Source: Alistipes sp. Marseille-P5061
Lineage (GTDB): Bacteria > Bacteroidota > Bacteroidia > Bacteroidales > Rikenellaceae
Length of the DNA: 33,271 nt
Direction of reading: 5' to 3'
Assembly (NCBI RefSeq): GCF_900290115.1
Contig: NZ_LT985749.1
Coordinates: 678,596 to 711,866, forward strand
In this document: in pieces, positions 8,654 to 16,600 of the stretch
Position numbering within the stretch: the first letter of the stretch is position 1
Layout of the letters: the number at the start of each line of letters is the position of its first letter
Position numbers and translations under genes: made by a program
The notes under the pieces: generated by a model
What the model saw: the letters and a program-made list of their open reading frames with translations, nothing else
What the model was told of the DNA's origin: nothing
Database searches by the model: none

Positions 8654-9910
8654 ATGAAAAAGAACATAAAGAATCTTCTGACGCTCTGCGCCGCCGGAGT
8701 ATTCGCTCTGGCGTCGGTCTCCTGCTCGGACGATGAGACGACGGTCGTACGGCCCAACGTCTCGCTGCCCGAGGCGGGGAGTCAGACCCCCGTGGCCGTC
8801 ACCTGCGACGAGGTGCTGGCGGGCAACTACAGCCACTCCTTCACGCTGAAGCTCGACGAGCCGTCCGACATCGTCGCCATGGGCGACATCCGCGTCGACC
8901 CCGCGCTGGTCGACACCTACAACGCCGAGCACGGCACCGCGTATGTGCTCATGCCGGAGAACATCTACCGGATTCCCTACGACAACTTCGTCATCGCCGC
9001 CGGCCAGACCGAGTCCAACACCCTGACGGTCGAGTTCACCGGCTCGCTCTACGGGCTGCAGAAGGGTACGACCTACCTGCTCCCCATCGCGGCCGTCATC
9101 GACGAGACGATTGCCGACCGGGTCGACTGCAGCGACGTGGCCCACTACATCGCACTGGATGTTGACCGCGAGCTGATTTACACCCCGGGCCTCTCGATGC
9201 AGAACTACTCGAGCGCCATGTACCGCACCCTCTCGATACCCAACAACGAGGTGGTGACCATCGAGGGCAATACCCACACCTTCGAGATGCGCATCTTCTG
9301 CTACGGCTGGCACAGCGGCACGAACTACATCGGCACGTGGCGCGGCCAGGATACGAACAACAACAACGAGGCCTTCAGCGGATGCGAAGTCCGCGTCACG
9401 GGCGAGGAGGGTAACAGCAACATCGGCAACCGCCAGTGCGACCTGACGCTCGCCTCGCAGGGCAAGACCATCTCGACCGGCACGTGGCACACGATTTCGA
9501 TTACGTGCGACGGTACGCAGACCGGTCAGCGCCAGGAGGTTGCCTACCGCTACTATCTGGACGGCGAGTTGATTGCCGAGGCTGCTCCCACGAAGCGTTT
9601 CGGCCCCACGTCGAGCCAGCGCTTCCAGGTGGGCTACACGCTTACGGGCTTCCAGTTCGGCTACGCCTCGAGCGGCTACTACTTCAACGGCCTGATTGGC
9701 GAAATCCGCATGTGGAAGGACTGCCTCACGCAGGAGGAGATTCGCTCGCACCTGCGCACGGTCGAGAATCCGTCGAAGGATGAGATGTACGCCTACTGGA
9801 AACTCGACGAGGGCGAGGGCACGACGCTCAAGGATTCGTCGGGCAACGGCCGCGATTTGACCTTCCCCGAGGGGACCGAGGTTGCCTGGGGCGCCGAACT
9901 CGAGGACTAA
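8654..9910 (+). CDS. DUF1735/LamG-domain surface lipoprotein (second copy)
   Basis: This is a 418-residue lipoprotein (signal peptide ending ALASVSC) with the same two-domain plan as the preceding gene. The DUF1735-type N-terminal domain shows IRVDPALVDTYNAEHGTAYVLMP and LPIAAVIDE. The LamG-like C-terminal domain shows GTWHTISITCDG, RYYLDGELI, FNGLIGEIRMWKDCLTQEEI and AYWKLDEGEGTTLKDSSGNG. Sequence identity with the first copy is low outside these motifs, so this is an old duplication or two separate recruits rather than a recent tandem copy. It ends the PUL operon: a strong terminator follows 55 bp downstream. Likely role: surface glycan capture for the GH18 enzyme. Confidence 0.85.
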   Translation: MKKNIKNLLTLCAAGVFALASVSCSDDETTVVRPNVSLPEAGSQTPVAVTCDEVLAGNYSHSFTLKLDEPSDIVAMGDIRVDPALVDTYNAEHGTAYVLMPENIYRIPYDNFVIAAGQTESNTLTVEFTGSLYGLQKGTTYLLPIAAVIDETIADRVDCSDVAHYIALDVDRELIYTPGLSMQNYSSAMYRTLSIPNNEVVTIEGNTHTFEMRIFCYGWHSGTNYIGTWRGQDTNNNNEAFSGCEVRVTGEEGNSNIGNRQCDLTLASQGKTISTGTWHTISITCDGTQTGQRQEVAYRYYLDGELIAEAAPTKRFGPTSSQRFQVGYTLTGFQFGYASSGYYFNGLIGEIRMWKDCLTQEEIRSHLRTVENPSKDEMYAYWKLDEGEGTTLKDSSGNGRDLTFPEGTEVAWGAELED

Positions 9911-9964
9911 TCTCCGCACAACAAGGGCTCCGGGCCGCAGAGTGCTCCCGGAGGCCATCCACGG

Positions 9965-9999
9965 AAAACCGCGCATCACACAAGGATGCGCGGTTTTTT
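9965..9999 (+). terminator. Rho-independent terminator of the PUL
   Basis: AAAACCGCGCATC (9965-9977), a 7-nt loop, then GATGCGCGGTTTT (9985-9997) form a perfect 13-bp stem running into a T tract. It lies 55 bp after the last PUL gene. Confidence 0.92.
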
Positions 10000-10104
10000 C
10001 GTGCCCGCGGCGGACGGCACGAACGGAAGGCGTGTGCGGCAACACGGATAGGCGACGGAACGGCGGCGACCCGGAAAGGCGGTGCGGTGCCGTCGCGGCG
10101 AGAA

Positions 10105-10136
10105 GAGGGTGCGGCAGGAAGAGGGTGCGGCAGGAA
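10105..10136. repeat. 16-bp tandem repeat in the aro leader region
   Basis: GAGGGTGCGGCAGGAA occurs twice head to tail (10105-10120 and 10121-10136), with a partial third copy beginning after it. It lies in the GC-rich gene-free stretch 10000-10208, which otherwise shows no coding signal. Confidence 0.8.
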
Positions 10137-10208
10137 GAGTGCGCAGCAAGGTGGCCGCAGGGCCCGCGGCGGCGAAAAAATGCACGGCGGGGCGCCCCCG
10201 GCGCGGCA

Positions 10209-10233
10209 TTGTGGCGACAAAACGCTATCTTTG
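10209..10233 (+). promoter_or_regulatory. Promoter of the DAHP synthase/chorismate mutase gene
   Basis: TATCTTTG (10226-10233) matches the Bacteroidetes -7 box TAnnTTTG exactly. A TTG at 10209-10211 may serve as the -33 element, although the spacing is shorter than usual. The start codon lies 58 bp downstream of the -7 box. Confidence 0.65.
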
Positions 10234-10291
10234 TTCCCGAAAACCCATCTGCGGAAGGGCGCCGCACAGCGCGCCGCCGCATCGCACGACC

Positions 10292-11365
10292 ATGACACAA
10301 CTCCGCCCCCTCTTTCCCGACCTCGACCCCCGACGTCCGCTGCTCATCGCCGGCCCCTGCAGCGCCGAGACCGAAGAGCAGCTCCTGACCACCGCCCGCG
10401 CGCTGGCCGCACAGGGGCTGCGCATCTTCCGCGCCGGACTCTGGAAGCCCCGCACCAAGCCGGGCGGCTTCGAGGGTGTAGGCGCGGCGGGGCTCGTATG
10501 GATGGAGCGCGTGCGGCGCGAGACGGGGATGCGCGTGGCCACCGAGGTCGCCACGCGCGAGCACGTTGCGGCGGCACTCGATGCCGGCATCGACCTGCTG
10601 TGGCTGGGGGCCCGCACCGTCTCGAACCCCTTCGCCGTGCAGGAGGTTGCCGACGCACTGCGGGGACACGACATCCCCGTGCTGGTGAAGAACCCCGTGA
10701 GCCCCGACATCGACCTCTGGGTCGGCGGCATCGAGCGGCTGCTCAACGCCGGCATCGGACGGCTGGGGGCCGTCCACCGGGGCTTCGGCGCCGCCGACTG
10801 CGGCGGTTACCGCAATCCGCCGCAGTGGGCCATCCCCATCGAGCTGCGCCGCCGCATGCCCTCGCTGCCGCTGCTCTGCGACCCGAGCCATATCGGCGGA
10901 CGGCGCGAGCTGGTCGCTCCGCTGGCCCACCAGGCGATGGAGCTGGGCTTCGACGGGGTGATGGTCGAGGTGCACTGCGACCCCGCACGGGCGTGGAGCG
11001 ACGCCGGGCAGCAGCTCACCCCCGACGAGCTGAAGGAGCTCGCGGCGCATCTGGAGCTGCGCCGCGTTGCCGACGCGGGCGACGGGCTGGCCGAGATGCG
11101 CCTCGAGATTGACCGCCTCGACGACCAGTTGGTCGAGCTGCTCGACCGCCGCATGGCCGTCTCGCGCCGCATCGGCCGCTACAAGCGCGAGCATGCGATG
11201 CCGGTGCTCCAGTCGCGCCGCTACGAGGAGCTGCTCGCCCGCCGCACGGCCGAGGCCGCTGCGCTGGGGATGGCTCCCGAGTTCATGCGCAGCGTGCTGC
11301 AGGCTATCCACGAGGAGTCGGTGCGCCAGCAGCTCTCGCTGCCCGAGGACGAAGCGAAGCGGTGA
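10292..11365 (+). CDS. Bifunctional DAHP synthase / chorismate mutase (type II)
   Basis: This is a 357-residue fusion. Residues about 1-260 are a class I, KDO8P-synthase-like DAHP synthase, which condenses phosphoenolpyruvate and erythrose-4-phosphate in the first step of aromatic amino acid synthesis. Visible motifs are LIAGPCSAE, GLWKPRTKPGGFEG, WLGARTVSNPF, VLVKNPVSPD, LLCDPSHIGG and DGVMVEVHCDP. Residues about 265-350 are an AroQ-type chorismate mutase: MRLEIDRLDDQLVELLDRRM, RIGRYKREHAMPVLQ and the terminal helix MAPEFMRSVLQAIHEESVRQQ. The two activities are typically fused in Bacteroidetes, where the mutase domain can confer feedback control on the synthase. The start at 10292 gives the normal N-terminus; upstream in-frame sequence is low-complexity and not conserved-looking. 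It is transcribed alone from the TATCTTTG promoter. Confidence 0.93.
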   Translation: MTQLRPLFPDLDPRRPLLIAGPCSAETEEQLLTTARALAAQGLRIFRAGLWKPRTKPGGFEGVGAAGLVWMERVRRETGMRVATEVATREHVAAALDAGIDLLWLGARTVSNPFAVQEVADALRGHDIPVLVKNPVSPDIDLWVGGIERLLNAGIGRLGAVHRGFGAADCGGYRNPPQWAIPIELRRRMPSLPLLCDPSHIGGRRELVAPLAHQAMELGFDGVMVEVHCDPARAWSDAGQQLTPDELKELAAHLELRRVADAGDGLAEMRLEIDRLDDQLVELLDRRMAVSRRIGRYKREHAMPVLQSRRYEELLARRTAEAAALGMAPEFMRSVLQAIHEESVRQQLSLPEDEAKR

Positions 11366-11812
11366 CGTCCTCCGACGCCTGAGTCCGGACGACCGACCGA
11401 CGCCGACATCCGGCCAATCCGGCCAACCCGGCCGCACACCGCACGCACTGCACCGTCGCCTCCCGGATTCGTCATGCCCGCCGGCAACCGCCCGCACCCT
11501 CCTCTCCACGCACGTCGGTCGCCGCCGCCACACTCCGCAACTCCGCCCCGGCTCCGCCGTTCCCCGCCCTGCACTCCCGGCCGCGCTGCGCTCCTTCCTC
11601 CCCATCTCCTGGAAAAATTTGCCTTCCGGACGGAAAAACTCCACCCGACTTCCGCTGCCGCGGCATCCTGCGCCCCGAAGTGTTACATTTGCATGAAAAG
11701 TGTCGCCGCAGAGCGCCATTCCCGAAACGGTTTCGTAATTTTGAGGCGGAATCGGAGTCCGGATGCCCCCGCGCAACGGCCGGCACCCACGTACTACCGC
11801 AAAAACGCAGCT
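11366..11812 (+). other. Gene-free stretch before the response regulator
   Basis: About 450 bp are without a convincing gene; long frames here are GC-driven and lack domain features. Short GGCCAATCC-like repeats lie near 11412. Two exact TAnnTTTG boxes occur on the plus strand: TACATTTG at 11684-11691 and TAATTTTG at 11736-11743. No terminator for the upstream aro gene is obvious. Confidence 0.6.
11736..11743 (+). promoter_or_regulatory. Candidate -7 box of the response regulator operon
   Basis: TAATTTTG fits TAnnTTTG and lies about 70 bp before the start codon at 11813. A second box, TACATTTG at 11684-11691, sits next to a TGTTAC element, the reverse complement of the GTAACA repeats found before the phosphate transporter. 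That is compatible with autoregulation. No clear -33 element was seen. Confidence 0.5.
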
Positions 11813-12493
11813 ATGGCAAAACAAAAGATTCTGGTGGTGGACGACGAAGAGTCGCTCTGCGAAATCCTGCAGTTCAACCTCGAGGTCGAGGGCTACGAGG
11901 CCGACGTGGCCTACAGCGCCGAACAGGCCCTTACGATGCATCCCGAGCGCTACTCGCTCATCCTGCTCGACGTGATGATGGGCGAGATGAGCGGCTTCCG
12001 CATGGCCCAGCAGCTCAAGGCCAACCCCGCCACGGCCGGCGTGCCGATTATCTTCTGCACGGCCAAGGACAGCGAGGACGACACGGTGGCGGGGCTCAAC
12101 CTCGGCGCCGACGACTACATCACCAAGCCCGTCTCCATCCGCGAGGTGCTGGCCCGCGTCAAGAGCGTGCTGCGCCGCACGGCCCAGCGCGAGGAGGAGC
12201 CCGAGACGCTCGACTACGGCCCCCTGCACATGGACCTGCGCAGCAAGACCAGCACGCTCGAGGGCGAGGAGCTGCGCCTGACCAAGAAGGAGTTCGAGAT
12301 TCTGGCCCTGCTGCTGAGCCATCCGGGCGTCATCTTCTCGCGCGAGGAGATTCTCCACCGCGTCTGGAGCGACGAGGTGATTGTCCTGGACCGCACCATC
12401 GACGTCAACATCACCCGCCTGCGCCGCAAAATCGGCGCCTGCGGCGAACACATCGTCACCCGCCCGGGCTATGGCTACGGTTTCGAAATGTAG
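11813..12493 (+). CDS. OmpR/PhoB-family response regulator
   Basis: This is a 226-residue regulator. The receiver domain (residues about 5-120) has the acidic pocket VVDDEE, phosphoacceptor Asp53 (LILLDVMM), a conserved Thr at about 83 (FCTAKD) and Lys105 (ITKP). The winged-helix DNA-binding domain (about 135-226) shows LTKKEFEILALLLSHPG, FSREEILHRVW, RTIDVNITRLRRKI and the C-terminal RPGYGYGFEM. It overlaps the kinase gene by 23 bp, so the two form a co-translated pair. A PiT phosphate transporter follows with a tandem TGTAAC repeat in its leader, which makes a PhoB-like role in phosphate response the best guess. The start at 11813 was chosen because MAKQKILVVDDE is the standard receiver start. 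Confidence 0.9.
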   Translation: MAKQKILVVDDEESLCEILQFNLEVEGYEADVAYSAEQALTMHPERYSLILLDVMMGEMSGFRMAQQLKANPATAGVPIIFCTAKDSEDDTVAGLNLGADDYITKPVSIREVLARVKSVLRRTAQREEEPETLDYGPLHMDLRSKTSTLEGEELRLTKKEFEILALLLSHPGVIFSREEILHRVWSDEVIVLDRTIDVNITRLRRKIGACGEHIVTRPGYGYGFEM

Positions 12494-13919
12494 GCTCTCC
12501 TACCACCGGCGGCTCTTCCTGCTGCTGCTCGGCATCTCGTGGGTGCTCGTGGGCTGCTTCGTCGCCTACCAGTACGGCCGCGAGAAATACTTCAAAATCG
12601 AGCGGCTCGACGCCCGGCTCCAGCTGCTCAACCTCCGCCTGCTCGACGAGCTGGCCGCCGGCGTGCGGCCCGACTCGCTCATGGCCGGGAATGCCGGCCG
12701 CTTCCCGGGGCTGCGGCTGACGATTCTCGACCACAAGGGGCGCGTCCACTACGACTCGCGCAGCGACACGACCCGACTGGCCAACCACCTCAACCGTCCC
12801 GAGGTGCGCGCGGCGCTCATCAACGGCTCGGGATATACGCTCGAGCGCCTCTCGGAGAGCACCCACGGACACTACTTCTACTCGGCCATGCGGGGCGACA
12901 GCCTCATCGTCCGCTCGGCGCTCCCCTACAACCTCGAACTGAGCGAGGTGCTGGCCGCCGACCGGGGCTTTCTCTGGTTCATGCTGGGCGTCACGCTGCT
13001 GATGAGCGTGGCGGGCTACTTCGCCACGCGCCGCCTGGGCCACAACATCGTCCGCCTGCGCGACTTCGCCGAGCGGGCCGAGCGCGGCGAGGTCATCGCC
13101 GAGAGCGAGCCCTTCCCCCACGACGAGCTGGGCGACATCTCGAACAACATCATCCGCCTCTACGCCCAGCTGCAGAAGGCGACCGCCGAACGCGACCGCC
13201 AGCACGAGCTCATGCTGCACGAGGAGCAGGAGAAAATCCGCATCAAGAAGCAGCTTACCAACAACATCAACCACGAGCTGAAGACCCCCGTGGCGGCCAT
13301 CCAGGGCTACCTGGAGACGCTGCTGGCCAACCCCGGCATCGACGCCGCACGGCAACGCGCCTTCCTCGAGAAGAGCCTGGCCCAGACGGGCCGCCTCCGA
13401 CAGCTGCTCACCGATGTCTCCATCATCACGCGCATGGACGAGGGGAGCCAGCTCATCAGCAAGGAGCCCGTCGTGCTCAACGACATCATCGCCGAGGTGG
13501 CGGCCGACGTCCAGCTGCTGCCGCCCGAACGCCGGCTGCGCGTCCACTGCGACTTCCCGGGGCCGGTCGAAGTCTGCGGCAGCCCCTCGCTGCTCACCTC
13601 CGTCTTCCGCAACCTGACGGACAACGCCACGGCCTACTCCTCGGGACGCGACATCTTCATCCGCCTGCTGGCCGACGACGAGGAGTCGTGCACCATCTCC
13701 TTCGCCGACAACGGCATCGGCATCGAAGAGGAGCACCTGCCCCACATCTTCGAACGCTTCTACCGCATCGACAAGGGGCGTTCGCGCAAGATGGGCGGCA
13801 CGGGGCTCGGCCTGTCGATTGTCCGCAACGCCATCGCCATCCACGGCGGCACAATCACGGCGCACAACCGCCCGCAGGGGGGCCTCGAATTCATCTTCAC
13901 GCTCCGAAAGCACTCCTGA
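12471..13919 (+). CDS. Membrane sensor histidine kinase (PhoR-like)
   Basis: This is a 482-residue kinase starting with ATG at 12471 inside the end of the response regulator gene. TM1 lies near residues 14-34 and TM2 near 163-183; between them is a periplasmic sensor region containing LTILDHKGRVHYDSRSD. A HAMP-like linker follows. The dimerization/phosphoacceptor helix has NNINHELKTPVAAIQGYLE with His268. The ATPase domain shows the N box (FRNLTDNATAYS), G1 (DNGIGIEEEHLPHIFERFYR) and G2 (GGTGLGLSIVRNAI). It phosphorylates the preceding OmpR/PhoB-type regulator. Phosphate limitation as the stimulus is inferred from the adjacent phosphate transporter, not from a recognised sensor fold. Confidence 0.9.
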   Translation: MATVSKCRLSYHRRLFLLLLGISWVLVGCFVAYQYGREKYFKIERLDARLQLLNLRLLDELAAGVRPDSLMAGNAGRFPGLRLTILDHKGRVHYDSRSDTTRLANHLNRPEVRAALINGSGYTLERLSESTHGHYFYSAMRGDSLIVRSALPYNLELSEVLAADRGFLWFMLGVTLLMSVAGYFATRRLGHNIVRLRDFAERAERGEVIAESEPFPHDELGDISNNIIRLYAQLQKATAERDRQHELMLHEEQEKIRIKKQLTNNINHELKTPVAAIQGYLETLLANPGIDAARQRAFLEKSLAQTGRLRQLLTDVSIITRMDEGSQLISKEPVVLNDIIAEVAADVQLLPPERRLRVHCDFPGPVEVCGSPSLLTSVFRNLTDNATAYSSGRDIFIRLLADDEESCTISFADNGIGIEEEHLPHIFERFYRIDKGRSRKMGGTGLGLSIVRNAIAIHGGTITAHNRPQGGLEFIFTLRKHS

Positions 13920-13947
13920 GGGCATCCGTCACCGAGACGAAATCCGG

Positions 13948-13965
13948 TTGTAACGGTTCTGTAAC
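13948..13965 (+). promoter_or_regulatory. PHO-box-like tandem TGTAAC repeats before the phosphate transporter
   Basis: TTGTAAC (13948-13954) and CTGTAAC (13959-13965) are direct repeats with an 11-bp period. This is the geometry of PhoB-type winged-helix operators: two 7-bp half-sites and a 4-bp spacer. They lie about 15 bp upstream of a weak -7 element (TTCCTTTG) and about 80 bp before the PiT start. The neighbouring PhoB-like regulator is the obvious candidate to bind. Confidence 0.55.
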
Positions 13966-14045
13966 AATTGTTTCGTTCCTTTGCAGCGTCGCATCACGCG
14001 CATGCGGCACCCGTCAAAGAGCAACGAAACCTTATCAACCGGAGT

Positions 14046-16265
14046 ATGTCACCTCTATTCACCTTCATCGTCATCGTACTGGCCGTGCTGGCCGTACTGG
14101 GCATCGTCGTCGGCGTGGCCAACGACGCGGTCAACTTCCTCAACTCGGCCCTCGGGTCGAAAGTCGCGCCGCGACGCACGATTCTGTGGGTCGCCTCGGC
14201 CGGCATCCTCATCGGCACGCTCACCTCGAGCGGCATGATGGAGGTCGCCCGCAGCGGCGTCTTCTACCCCTCGGAGTTCACCTTCCCGGAGGTGATGATG
14301 CTCTTCCTGGGCATGATGCTGGGCAACGTGCTGCTGCTCGACCTCTTCAACACGCTCGGACTGCCCACCTCGACCACCGTCTCGATGGTCTTCGGACTGC
14401 TGGGCGCCGCCGTCGCCGCAGCGCTGCACCGCATCTGGGTCGACCCGGCCTTCGAGCTCTCCAACCTCTCGCAGTTCATCAACTCGGGCAAGGCGATGGT
14501 CATCATCGCGGCGATTCTGGTCTCGGTGGCGCTCGCCTTCGGCGCGGGCATCCTCTTCATGTACATCTCGCGCCTCATCTTCTCGTTCCGCTACGCCCCC
14601 GCCTTCCGCCGCTACGGTGCCGTATGGTGCGGCATCTCCTTCGCCGGCATCATCTACTTCGCCCTCTTCAAGGGGCTCAAGAGCTCGGGGCTCATTCCCC
14701 CCTACATCAACGAATACGTCGCCGAGCACACCCTGCTGACGCTGCTGGTGCTGTGGGCCGCCGCCTCCGTGGTGCTGTGGCTGCTGCAGCGCATGCGGCT
14801 CAACATCATGCGCGTCACCATCCTGGCCGGCACCTTCTCGCTGGCGCTCGCCTTCGCCGGCAACGACCTGGTCAACTTCATCGGCGTGCCCCTGGCCGGA
14901 TACGACTCCTACCGCATCGCCCTCGAGGCCGGCACCGAGCAGCTCACCATGGGACAGCTGATGAACCCCGCACAGGCCAACTTCCTGCTGCTGGTCGCCG
15001 CCGGCGTCATCATGGTGCTGACGCTCTTCTTCTCCAAGAAGTCGCGCCACGTCACCGAAACCGAGCTCTCGCTCGCCTCGCAGCACGAGGGTGACGAGCG
15101 CTTCGGCTCGACGCTCGCCTCGCGCGTGCTGGTCCGCGCAACGCTCATGCTCAACAACTTCTGGTCGGGCCTCATCCCCGCACGCCTGCAGGCGGCCATC
15201 GACCGCCGCTTCGAGCCGCTGCCCGTCGAGGAGCGCTCGTCGGCCCCCTACGACATGATTCGCGCCGTGGTGAACCTCACGGCCGCCTCGATTCTCATCG
15301 CCGTGGCCACCTCCTACAAGCTGCCGCTCTCGACCACCTACGTGGTCTTCATGGTGGCCATGGGTTCGTCGCTGGCCGACCGCTCGTGGGGCCGCGAGAG
15401 CGCCGTCTACCGCATCACGGGCGTGATGGCCGTCATCTCGGGATGGTTCATCACCGCGCTGGGCGGATTCGTCATCGCGCTGGGCGTCACGCTGCTGCTG
15501 CTCTGGGGCGGATGGATTGCCGCCGTGGCACTCACGGCCATCTGCGCCTGGCTGCTCATCCGCAGCCACCGCAAGACGCCCGAGCTGAAGGAGGAGGCCG
15601 AGAAGTCCCGCATCGAGCAGGCCGAAACGGCCGACGACGTGCTCTACACCTGCATCGAGGAGGTCTGCACCACCATGGAGCAGGTGACGCGCATCTACAA
15701 CCGCACGCTGGTGGCCGTCTTCAAGGAGAACCGCAAGGTGCTCAAGGAGATGGTGCAGGCCTCGAACCGGCTCTTCGAGGAGGCCCGCGCCCGCAAGTAC
15801 GGCATCATGCCGACGCTGCGCCGCCTGCGCAACAGCGACATCGACACGGGACACTTCTACGTCCAGGTAGTCGACTACCTCTCGGAGGTGACCAAGGCGC
15901 TCATCCACATCACGCGCCCGGCCTTCGAACACATCGACAACAACCACGAGGGGCTCTCGAAGGAGCAGATTGTCGACCTGATGCGGGTGAACGATGACGT
16001 GGAGGCCATATTCGTCAAAATCAACGAGATGCTCCGCTCGAAGGACTTCTCGGAGCTGGACAAGGTGCTGGAGATGCGCGACCGGCTCTTCGAGACCATC
16101 GTCGGGGCGGTCAAGAGCCAGCTGCGCCGCATCCACGACGACGAGAGCACCGGCACTCGTTCGAGCGTGCTCTACCTGACGGTGCTCAACGAGACGAAGA
16201 CCATGGTGCTGCAGGCGCGCAACCTGCTCAAGTCGCAGAGCTACTTCCTCGAGCACAAGAAGTAG
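14046..16265 (+). CDS. pit: PiT-family inorganic phosphate transporter with C-terminal PhoU-like domain
   Basis: This is a 739-residue inner-membrane protein. The N-terminal two thirds hold about twelve membrane segments with the duplicated PiT signatures: GVANDAVNFLNSALGSKV plus TSTTVSMVFGLLG in the first repeat, and GNDLVNFIGVPLAGYDS plus LSTTYVVFMVAMGSSLADRS in the second. From about residue 520 it becomes a soluble helical, charged domain (EEVCTTMEQVTRIYNRTLVAVFKENRK, then YVQVVDYLSEVTKALIHITRPAFEHI) resembling PhoU/DUF47 regulators. This gated-transporter fusion is long for PiT (about 400-500 residues without the tail) but is a form I know from Bacteroidetes. The start at 14046 directly begins the first membrane helix. 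It is probably phosphate-controlled through the upstream two-component system. Confidence 0.9.
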   Translation: MSPLFTFIVIVLAVLAVLGIVVGVANDAVNFLNSALGSKVAPRRTILWVASAGILIGTLTSSGMMEVARSGVFYPSEFTFPEVMMLFLGMMLGNVLLLDLFNTLGLPTSTTVSMVFGLLGAAVAAALHRIWVDPAFELSNLSQFINSGKAMVIIAAILVSVALAFGAGILFMYISRLIFSFRYAPAFRRYGAVWCGISFAGIIYFALFKGLKSSGLIPPYINEYVAEHTLLTLLVLWAAASVVLWLLQRMRLNIMRVTILAGTFSLALAFAGNDLVNFIGVPLAGYDSYRIALEAGTEQLTMGQLMNPAQANFLLLVAAGVIMVLTLFFSKKSRHVTETELSLASQHEGDERFGSTLASRVLVRATLMLNNFWSGLIPARLQAAIDRRFEPLPVEERSSAPYDMIRAVVNLTAASILIAVATSYKLPLSTTYVVFMVAMGSSLADRSWGRESAVYRITGVMAVISGWFITALGGFVIALGVTLLLLWGGWIAAVALTAICAWLLIRSHRKTPELKEEAEKSRIEQAETADDVLYTCIEEVCTTMEQVTRIYNRTLVAVFKENRKVLKEMVQASNRLFEEARARKYGIMPTLRRLRNSDIDTGHFYVQVVDYLSEVTKALIHITRPAFEHIDNNHEGLSKEQIVDLMRVNDDVEAIFVKINEMLRSKDFSELDKVLEMRDRLFETIVGAVKSQLRRIHDDESTGTRSSVLYLTVLNETKTMVLQARNLLKSQSYFLEHKK

Positions 16266-16301
16266 CACGGCGCCGAGGACTCTCCCCCGCCGCAACGCCG
16301 C

Positions 16302-16334
16302 AAGGGCCCCCGCCACAAGCAGGGGCCCTTTTTT
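16302..16334 (+). terminator. Terminator after the phosphate transporter
   Basis: AAGGGCCCC (16302-16310) pairs with GGGGCCCTT (16322-16330) around an 11-nt loop, followed by a T tract. Confidence 0.9.
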
Positions 16335-16382
16335 ATAGCCGCAATGTCACACGGCCGACATCGGGATGCAACACCGGCGCGC

Positions 16383-16390
16383 TATCTTTG
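16383..16390 (+). promoter_or_regulatory. Plus-strand -7 box with no gene downstream
   Basis: TATCTTTG is an exact TAnnTTTG match. No protein gene starts on the plus strand before the aquaporin at 17168, which has its own promoter, and the intervening DUF2721 gene is on the other strand. It therefore points to a short non-coding transcript. Confidence 0.5.
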
Positions 16391-16394
16391 TCGG

Positions 16395-16575
16395 TGAAAG
16401 GAGCAAGGTACCGGAACACACACCTTGAAGCTCTTTTCCGGTTTCACCCGCGGGAACGCCCGGCCCGAAGCCCTGCCGCTCCCTTCGTGAACGGGAAATC
16501 TGCTTTTCTTCATACACCGGATTTGGAGAGGCCGCTGCACCCCGACGGGGAGACAGCGGCCTCGGGTTGTTTCTG
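16395..16575 (+). ncRNA. Candidate structured small RNA
   Basis: Directly after the TATCTTTG box is a nested stem. GGTGAAA (16393-16399) pairs with TTTCACC (16442-16448), GAGC (16401-16404) with GCTC (16430-16433), and AAGGT (16405-16409) with ACCTT (16422-16426). A second hairpin, GAGGCCGCTG (16528-16537) with CAGCGGCCTC (16554-16563), is followed by GGGTTGTTTCTG, a weak terminator-like tail. No open frame with a plausible start is present. The second hairpin could instead terminate the minus-strand DUF2721 transcript. The family is not recognised, and ends are approximate. Confidence 0.35.
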
Positions 16576-16600
16576 CGAAGGGGCGGCGGCAGCGGATGCG

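Noticed and set aside
8612..12451. A 1,279-codon open frame on the minus strand opposite the LamG, aro and response regulator genes
   Set aside because: It is a by-product of high GC at third codon positions; the plus-strand genes have clear domains and the minus frame has none and crosses a strong terminator.
11474..12493. Longer N-terminal extension of the response regulator
   Set aside because: The extension is low-complexity Pro/Arg/Ser and the receiver domain begins exactly at the ATG at 11813, downstream of two promoter boxes.
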